From positions 1 through 48,613 of the forward strand of contig JAISVB010000051.1 of NCBI GenBank assembly GCA_031271755.1: a stretch of DNA of 48,613 nt. Direction: 5' to 3'. Below, piece after piece: positions 43,340-48,613 of the stretch. Position 1 is the stretch's first letter. Every line of letters begins with the position of its first letter. Source of the stretch: Culturomica sp. GTDB taxonomy: Bacteria; Bacteroidota; Bacteroidia; Bacteroidales; Marinifilaceae. The notes under the pieces were generated by a model. That model did no database searches and had not been told where the DNA came from. It was given only the letters and a program-made list of their open reading frames with translations. Made by a program: the position numbers and the translations under genes.

Positions 43340-44443
43340 ATGAAAACGAATGTTTTTTTATCCTTGTGTGTCGTTCCATTGCTGACTTCCTGTTCGGCAA
43401 AATTGACTTCATCTATACAGAAAACTTATGCTCCACTTGCTTATGAGGAAGAGGTAAGAGTTTTTGAAATAAATGAGGAGACACCGCTTAACGCTGAAAA
43501 ATTGGGTACGGTCAAAATCGGCGATTCAGGTTTTTCTACAAATTGCAATTACACTGTTGTTCTGGATAAAGCAAAGGCCGAATCGCGAAGAGTCGGCGGA
43601 AATGCTTTGAAAATAACGCAACATCAATTGCCGGATCTGTGGAGTAGCTGCCACAGGATAACGGCAGATGTACTGAAAATCGACGGCACGGAAAAGTATT
43701 TATCCGTTGCCGGAACAGCCGTCGACAGTACATTGACCGGAGCAGAGCAGGCCATTGCTCCGGTTTATAAACCAAACAAACAGGGAACGTTGGAAATCTT
43801 TATCGACGATACGCTCAGGAGTAGTATTCCGCGTTTTAGAATAGCGATCGACGGAGGTTGGCAATACAGGACGGCAAAACTGGCAGACGGACTGAATTCG
43901 GAATTGAAGAAACATTATAAAAAAATGAAAGCGGGTTTTCATTACGACCTGCAAGCGGCCTATTTCTTTACCGAAAGCATGGGAGTCGAGGCAATATTTT
44001 CCCAACAATTTTTTGGAAATAACCTGGGTAACGGCACGTTAACCGATGCATTTCCTCTCGTTTCGGGTACATGGGACGAAAAAATGGTACTCAACTACAT
44101 CGGAGCAAATTACATACTCCGCCATTTTGATGCAAAGAGAAAAAATTGCTGGCTTTTTTCAGTCGGATTCGGGTACCTGGGCTACAATGACAAGTTGCTT
44201 CTCGATAATGTCGAATACCTGAAAATGACCGCAGGTACATTTGGAACGAATATGGCGATCGGTTACGATATCGGACTTTCCGAAAATCTTGCTATTGGTT
44301 TTAAACTTGCACTAAGAGGCGGCACATTCAGAAAGTTCAAACAGACACAAAACGGAATAACTACCAACGAAACATTGCCCGACGAAACTTTCGAAGGACT
44401 TGGGACACTAAAATTATCCGTAGGCTTACGGTTTAATAAATAA
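43340..44443 (+). CDS. Lipoprotein with barrel-like C-terminal half, unrecognised
   Basis: A 367-aa protein with a lipoprotein signal (MKTNVFLSLCVVPLLTSC, lipobox Cys18). Residues about 30-130 form a mixed domain with EEEVRVFEINEETPLNAEKLG and VGGNALKITQH, the second of which resembles YbjQ/SHOCT-associated segments. From about 165 on, alternating aromatic strands (FRIAIDGGWQYRT, FHYDLQAAYFF, CWLFSVGFGYLGY, LSVGLRF) suggest a small outer-membrane barrel. Base use is visibly more A/T-rich than neighbouring genes, hinting at a different history. It is bounded by two hairpins and has no operon partner. Function unknown. Confidence 0.75.
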   Translation: MKTNVFLSLCVVPLLTSCSAKLTSSIQKTYAPLAYEEEVRVFEINEETPLNAEKLGTVKIGDSGFSTNCNYTVVLDKAKAESRRVGGNALKITQHQLPDLWSSCHRITADVLKIDGTEKYLSVAGTAVDSTLTGAEQAIAPVYKPNKQGTLEIFIDDTLRSSIPRFRIAIDGGWQYRTAKLADGLNSELKKHYKKMKAGFHYDLQAAYFFTESMGVEAIFSQQFFGNNLGNGTLTDAFPLVSGTWDEKMVLNYIGANYILRHFDAKRKNCWLFSVGFGYLGYNDKLLLDNVEYLKMTAGTFGTNMAIGYDIGLSENLAIGFKLALRGGTFRKFKQTQNGITTNETLPDETFEGLGTLKLSVGLRFNK

Positions 44444-44459
44444 AATCGGCAGTTGATAA

Positions 44460-44491
44460 GGACGGAATCCGGGGTTATCCGGATTCCGTCC
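44460..44491. terminator. Bidirectional hairpin between convergent genes
   Basis: A perfect 13-bp stem GGACGGAATCCGG/CCGGATTCCGTCC with a 6-base loop (GGTTAT) lies between the lipoprotein gene and the convergent fucosidase gene. Neither side has a T tract, so termination is inferred from position and stem strength. Confidence 0.65.
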
Positions 44492-44503
44492 ATAACAGCC
44501 CAT

Positions 44504-45967
44504 CTACATAATGGCCTGCTGGTATTCGTCCTGCCGGTCTTTGTTTACTTCCCGCACATCCAGCACGATCACGTAGGGCGAACCGGTTTTAAACGCCGGG
44601 CTGTCGATGTCGTAGTAAACATTGCCGTACTTGTCACGGCCGCCGTTTTTCACGACGGCAGCCTTCCGGTCGGCTAAGAACCAGGCCTTTTCCACGATCA
44701 TGATCTTTTTGTTGTCGGCGCATTTGGGGACTTTCACCCGGACTTTGTTGTTCAACGGCTGGTTAAAAACGGTCAGGTAAAGCCGGTTATCGCCTTTCTG
44801 CGTGTAGTAGCCCCACCCCTGCTTTTCCCACGAGGAGTGCTTGCAGCCGTAGATCGCTTCGCTGTTCACCTTCATCCAGGCGCCGATCTCTTTGGCAATG
44901 TGCGTCTCTTCCGGACGGATGTTGCCGTTGCCGTCGGGGCCGAAATTCAAGACCAGATTCCCGTTCAAAGAGACCGCTTTGACCAGCATTTCGATCAGTT
45001 CGTACGGCTGCTTCACGTAAGTGAGCGACCAGTCGGAGTGGTACCCCCACTGATTTTCGGGGATGGTCATCACGCAATCCCAATCCACGCCGTTCAAATC
45101 CTGCATCGTTTCGGGCATGTTGCGCTCCCAGGTCTGGTCGTAGTCGCCCAGCAGGTCGCCGTTGGAATCGTAGTGCCGCTTGCCGTGGTCGTCGGCGCGG
45201 AAGCGGCTGCCGATGATCAGGCCCGGGTGCAGGGTGCGAAGCTCGGTTTCCAGCTCATCCACCCAGGGAGCCTGCTCTATCCACGCCCCGTCCCACGTAC
45301 CGTCGAACCACAGACCGCTCACCGTCGGGTAGTTGGTCAGCAGTTCCACCAACTGGTTGCGGGTGAATTGCTTGAACGCTTCGTAGGAGGCTTTCTCCTC
45401 GTCCGTTTTGGCGGGAGCCGAACGGTATCCCTTGTGGTTCCAGTCGATGATGGAGAAGTAGAGGGTCACGTCGATCCCTTCGGCGTTGTAAGCGTCTACC
45501 AACTCCTTGATGATGTCCTTTTTATAGGGGGTATTGGCGATGGTGTAATCGGTGTACCGGCTGGGCCACAGACAAAATCCGTCGTGGTGTTTGGTGGTGA
45601 TGATCATGTATTTGGCGCCCATCTCCCTGGCTTGCCGCGCCCACTGTTTGGCGTTGAAGTCCTTGGGGTTGAACTGCTTATACAGGTTGTCGTAGTCGGC
45701 TTTCGGCATCTTGCCCCACGAGCGGATCCACTCCGCTGCGCCGCGGTACACATCGCCGTTCCAGTGTCCGCCGGGAATGGCGTATACCCCCCAATGGATA
45801 AACTGCCCCAGTCCGTGGTCGCGCCATTTTTGCATGTCGGCATCGGTACGGGGGCCAATGCGGTGGGCGCCGTGTTTCAACGGGACGGAGGAACGCCGGG
45901 TGTTCTGTGCGGCGAGCGTACCCGCGAACAGCCCGAACAACAGGAGCAAAAGGGTAAGTTTTTTCAT
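44504..45967 (-). CDS. Alpha-L-fucosidase, glycoside hydrolase family 29
   Basis: A 487-aa secreted or periplasmic retaining fucosidase. A signal peptide ends near GTLAAQ (about 21). The catalytic barrel starts with GLGQFIHWGVYAIPGG (52-67), carries TTKHHDGFCLW (His127, His128), and has the nucleophile Asp222 in GLWFDGTW. The C-terminal 100 residues form the usual beta domain. GH29 enzymes remove fucose from mucin and milk glycans. It is the last gene of the host-glycan module, after the M60 protease, with a terminator between them, so it may be transcribed separately. Confidence 0.95.
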   Translation of the reverse strand: MKKLTLLLLLFGLFAGTLAAQNTRRSSVPLKHGAHRIGPRTDADMQKWRDHGLGQFIHWGVYAIPGGHWNGDVYRGAAEWIRSWGKMPKADYDNLYKQFNPKDFNAKQWARQAREMGAKYMIITTKHHDGFCLWPSRYTDYTIANTPYKKDIIKELVDAYNAEGIDVTLYFSIIDWNHKGYRSAPAKTDEEKASYEAFKQFTRNQLVELLTNYPTVSGLWFDGTWDGAWIEQAPWVDELETELRTLHPGLIIGSRFRADDHGKRHYDSNGDLLGDYDQTWERNMPETMQDLNGVDWDCVMTIPENQWGYHSDWSLTYVKQPYELIEMLVKAVSLNGNLVLNFGPDGNGNIRPEETHIAKEIGAWMKVNSEAIYGCKHSSWEKQGWGYYTQKGDNRLYLTVFNQPLNNKVRVKVPKCADNKKIMIVEKAWFLADRKAAVVKNGGRDKYGNVYYDIDSPAFKTGSPYVIVLDVREVNKDRQDEYQQAIM

Positions 45968-46045
45968 GTAACGATGGTTCTCAGTTTGTAAAGATAGAAA
46001 AAATTGTTGTATGACATTCTGTGTGGCATGGATGAGGTATATACA

Positions 46046-46077
46046 TTGATTCCCGGAAGTTTGCTTCCGGGAATCAA
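46046..46077 (-). terminator. Hairpin after the M60 protease gene
   Basis: A perfect 14-bp stem TTGATTCCCGGAAG/CTTCCGGGAATCAA with loop TTTG lies 34 bp past the protease stop and upstream of the fucosidase gene. It has no long T tract. It may end, or reduce, transcription into the fucosidase gene. Confidence 0.7.
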
Positions 46078-46110
46078 CGTATCGCCGTGTGTAAAACGGG
46101 AAGTGCCCGT

Positions 46111-48219
46111 TTATTTCACTTCCAGCCCGATCACCTGAAGCCTGTCCACAAAGGCAAAGCCGTTCTCCTGATTTGGAGGTGTTTTCGGGAAAGATTCCAA
46201 AAGCGTTAAGCGAAGGTAACGGCCCGCAGCCGGAGCAACCGGGTAAGCCGAGTCCGGATCGTCTGTATAAGAATACTCCTTACCGGCGGTAAAAGTCGTA
46301 TTGTCAAACGTTCCCAGACTGGTCCACGGCCCGGCCGGATTGGCAGCAACCTCCACTGTAAATTTCTTGAGTCCCAAGTGTATGTAGCCATTATTTCTTC
46401 TCAACCGGATGTTAATACCGGAGATCTCGAACGTTGTCTGCATATCGAAAATGACCCAAGGCTGCGGATCCAATATCGGACGGCGTGCCAATCCCCCTGC
46501 CACCCAGTTATTAGTCGGGGTCGCCCAATAGTCACCGGTACCTTCCTTGCCGTTGATCATGTTTTCGGGCACTTTGCCGGTTTCTCCCGGAGGGCCGCAC
46601 ACGGATTGAACCGTCCATCCCGTTGTAACCAATAACTCCGGTTCGGGAGGCGCCTGCCAGACCACCTCAGTGGGCAGCAGGGTCAGCCCGGCGGTGTTCT
46701 TCGCCTCGAAAGAGGGGATGACGGAGGGATCCCACTGTTCCCAGAATTTGTCGCTTGTCTCCAAGGCCGGCAGGGTGGCGATGGCCGCCCCGACAAATTC
46801 ACTGTACCGCAAGCCCCACGCATCAAAGAAGGGACGCAAATCCCGCTGCGCATATTCGCTGACCCGCAGGCAGAAAAAATTTCTCCGGTAATCCTGTTCC
46901 GATGTAACTTTATCGTAGGTCGTCTTGTCGAGTTCCCGGGTCATTTTGCCCAGATAAGCGTACAAGCGCCAGCCGTATTTTTGGGCCAATTGCACAAACA
47001 TCAGGAGCCGCGCCCGGTCGGCCCCGATGGCCGGCACATCGTTGCTGTCAAAATCCTTCTTACCGCTCCGCTTCACCCACTTTTGCACCACCTCGTACCA
47101 GGAGTCGGTGTTCTGCGGCCAACCGTTGTTGAGGCGGTTGCGGGAATGAAAAATGTGCAGGTTGTTGACCACTTCGTCCACGCTTCCGTTCCCGGCAATC
47201 CATTTCCAGGAAGGCATCTGGTAATTGTGTCCCAACTCGTGGTACCACCCCCAGGCTTCGTCGGTGTTCTTCATCCTGCTTAAACTCACACCCCGCTCTG
47301 CATAGGTTACCCCCGCACCGTTGTGGGCGTACATGGCCGGGTAGCCCGAATAGGCCGCTCCCACGCTCAACTGCAAATCCTGTACATGCCTCCAGGGAAA
47401 AGCAGGCGCTTCGTCCCGCGGGTCGGGCGCATGCTCCGACAGGCCATGAAAGGCATCGAAATCGTTCTCCACCACGTCGTCGTAAAACTCCGCCAGCGCC
47501 ACCGGGTCTTCCACATTTTTCAGGTAGGTCGTCGGCATGCTCCAGATGCAGTGTTCCGTGGCGAATTCCGCAAAGGGAACGCCGGTAACCTGTATCTCTT
47601 GCAGCCACTGCTGCGGGTCGGTCTGGCCCAGCACAAAATCGGGCGATTTGACGGCGCCTTTGACCACAAAGGTGTGGGTGCCGGTAAAGAAACCAGCGAT
47701 CAGGTAGATGGGACCTCCCAGCAGATTGTGAACTTTCACCGAATCGCCCGTCAGCAGACCGGTTGTGCGCAAATTAGGGTAACGCTGGCACGCTACTTTC
47801 TTGGGGTCTAAGACATCCCGGGAAGAGCCGATCTGCCACCGGATATCCCCCGTCCAACCGGACGGCTTGATGATGGTGATCACCTCTGCCGGAGGCGCAT
47901 ACAATCCGGTGGATATCCACGGCGTGTTCACGGTGCTCCCGATGCGCATTTCCGGCTGTTGCGCTCTGTTTTTGCCCTCGATCACCACTTCCTGCCGCTC
48001 GATCCGGGGCACCGAATCATCCACCAGGCCGGGAAACTTCTGCGCCCAAAAGATCAGGGGGTTCGGCAACCGCTCCACAAAGCCCGGAAGCTGGGGAACG
48101 CTCAGGTCGTATTCCGGCAAAAAAGGCTCTTCTACGGGCCGGTCTTGCTCGCAGGCGCCCAACATCCCCGTCAGGCATGCCGCCACCAACAGCTTGTAAA
48201 ATATTCTCTTGAAATTCAT
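46111..48219 (-). CDS. M60 family (enhancin-like) metallopeptidase lipoprotein with F5/8-type C domain
   Basis: A 702-aa surface protease. The start at 48219 gives a lipoprotein signal ending LGAC (Cys23); a frame from 48240 adds seven residues. The peptidase domain has the zinc motif HELGH (327-331) and a further Glu349 in DEVVNN, the gluzincin arrangement HEXXH-X17-E. Before it lies a beta-rich region, and at the C-terminus a discoidin-like F5/8 type C module (about 565-702) with PWVIFDMQTTFEISGINIRL and GRYLRLTL. M60 enzymes cleave O-glycosylated mucin-type proteins. Neighbours GH29 and a SusD-like protein fit mucin use. Confidence 0.93.
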   Translation of the reverse strand: MNFKRIFYKLLVAACLTGMLGACEQDRPVEEPFLPEYDLSVPQLPGFVERLPNPLIFWAQKFPGLVDDSVPRIERQEVVIEGKNRAQQPEMRIGSTVNTPWISTGLYAPPAEVITIIKPSGWTGDIRWQIGSSRDVLDPKKVACQRYPNLRTTGLLTGDSVKVHNLLGGPIYLIAGFFTGTHTFVVKGAVKSPDFVLGQTDPQQWLQEIQVTGVPFAEFATEHCIWSMPTTYLKNVEDPVALAEFYDDVVENDFDAFHGLSEHAPDPRDEAPAFPWRHVQDLQLSVGAAYSGYPAMYAHNGAGVTYAERGVSLSRMKNTDEAWGWYHELGHNYQMPSWKWIAGNGSVDEVVNNLHIFHSRNRLNNGWPQNTDSWYEVVQKWVKRSGKKDFDSNDVPAIGADRARLLMFVQLAQKYGWRLYAYLGKMTRELDKTTYDKVTSEQDYRRNFFCLRVSEYAQRDLRPFFDAWGLRYSEFVGAAIATLPALETSDKFWEQWDPSVIPSFEAKNTAGLTLLPTEVVWQAPPEPELLVTTGWTVQSVCGPPGETGKVPENMINGKEGTGDYWATPTNNWVAGGLARRPILDPQPWVIFDMQTTFEISGINIRLRRNNGYIHLGLKKFTVEVAANPAGPWTSLGTFDNTTFTAGKEYSYTDDPDSAYPVAPAAGRYLRLTLLESFPKTPPNQENGFAFVDRLQVIGLEVK

Positions 48220-48236
48220 ACGTTCTATATTTTTGA

Positions 48237-48613
48237 TCAATTGTGTTTGGGGTAAGCCACCAGCATGTTGTTTTGTTCCAGGCGGCTCCGGTACGCAGCC
48301 CGTTCACCCTCCGGGAACTTCTTCAACACCCTGTTCAGCATAAAATCGGGTTTCCCAATGGTGCGGGACATACGCAACAGGGTGTGATACGCCCGCCCCT
48401 CAAAGGCCAGTTCCATTTCCGTTTCGTCCGCAATGCAGGAGAGCACAGCTTCGTGTTTGTCCTGTTCCGTCGGATCCTGCGGCAAACGCTTCGTATAATC
48501 AACAGCCCGCAGGTCTACCCGTCCCCGGACGCCGATGTTTTCCCGCCACGCGTGGGTGTAGAGCGGGTCGTTCATCGGAGGCAGGAAGAAGGAGGCGCAC
48601 TCCACCGGGGTCC
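48237..48613 (-). CDS. SusD-like nutrient-binding lipoprotein, C-terminal fragment (partial)
   Basis: The last 120 or so residues of a protein whose 5' end lies beyond the right edge of the window. The segment ADETEMELAFEGRAYHTLLRMSR matches the C-terminal helix of SusD/RagB proteins (typically E-R-x-x-E-L-A-F-E-G-x-R-x-x-D-L-x-R), here with Tyr-His in place of the usual Arg/Trp-Phe-Asp. It then runs to a short tail. SusD proteins bind glycans at the surface with SusC, which should lie further upstream. The stop is 17 bp before the M60 start, so one operon is likely. Confidence 0.68.
   Translation of the reverse strand, partial: TPVECASFFLPPMNDPLYTHAWRENIGVRGRVDLRAVDYTKRLPQDPTEQDKHEAVLSCIADETEMELAFEGRAYHTLLRMSRTIGKPDFMLNRVLKKFPEGERAAYRSRLEQNNMLVAYPKHN

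Noticed and set aside
44837-45991. A 384-codon plus-strand frame
   Set aside because: Antisense to the GH29 fucosidase, whose catalytic residues and signal peptide are clear.

Overview
The window reads as chromosomal DNA of a Bacteroidota (Bacteroidales) bacterium, probably gut or host associated. The evidence is a Bacteroidota-type 16S rRNA 5' end, a primary sigma factor of only 286 residues, many promoters of the form TTTG-N19/20-TAnnTTTG, start codons without clear Shine-Dalgarno sequences, NQR-type respiration, a SusD-like fragment, and families largely confined to this phylum (DUF5063, DUF5683, DUF5686, BatA-like). The 16S start resembles Odoribacteraceae and relatives, but 81 bases are too few for a family call. 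Almost everything is core chromosome. I saw no transposase, integrase, phage gene or CRISPR array.

Layout. 1-2180: start of an rRNA operon with two tandem promoters, a clostripain-like lipoprotein, and an SRP RNA - tRNA-Thr(TGT) - tRNA-Thr(GGT) unit, all on the minus strand. 2304-4055: a GAF-like protein and a soluble histidine kinase whose receiver domain lacks its phosphoacceptor. 4003-6951: dnaX, a DUF5063 protein and an RNase D-like exonuclease. dnaX is split at an A11 tract that would make gamma (369 aa) in frame and tau (about 574 aa) after a -1 slip. 7105-15294: a complete phosphate regulon, transcribed from an OprO/OprP-like porin through pstS, pstC, pstA, pstB and phoU to phoB and phoR, with two 11-bp-period direct repeats that look like Pho boxes. 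PstC carries a periplasmic insert resembling part of PstS. 15311-24456: lptB, a PAP2 phosphatase, and a parA-parB-DUF5683-lytic transglycosylase-kdsD-DUF5686 run that places chromosome segregation next to cell envelope genes.

24649-31360: a BatA-like vWA membrane protein, an ABC-F ATPase and tilS, then a 43-aa lipoprotein with its own consensus promoter, then gapA with a terminator. 31361-31612 is a gene-poor stretch rich in inverted repeats. 31613-34090: an unknown 116-aa protein and a radical SAM / partner pair of the putative DNA repair type. 34098-37211: rpoD, an HtrA/DegP protease and a META-domain lipoprotein. 37351-43266: the nqrABCDEF operon for the sodium-pumping NADH:quinone oxidoreductase, ended by a strong hairpin. 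43340-44443: a lipoprotein with a barrel-like C-terminal half. 44504-48613: a host-glycan module with a GH29 alpha-L-fucosidase, an M60 (enhancin-like) metalloprotease lipoprotein and the C-terminus of a SusD-like protein that runs off the window.

Most novel-looking items: the dnaX slippage site, the PstS-like insert in PstC, the Pho-box pair, the pseudo-receiver kinase, the structured intergenic region near 31.5 kb, and the radical SAM repair pair.
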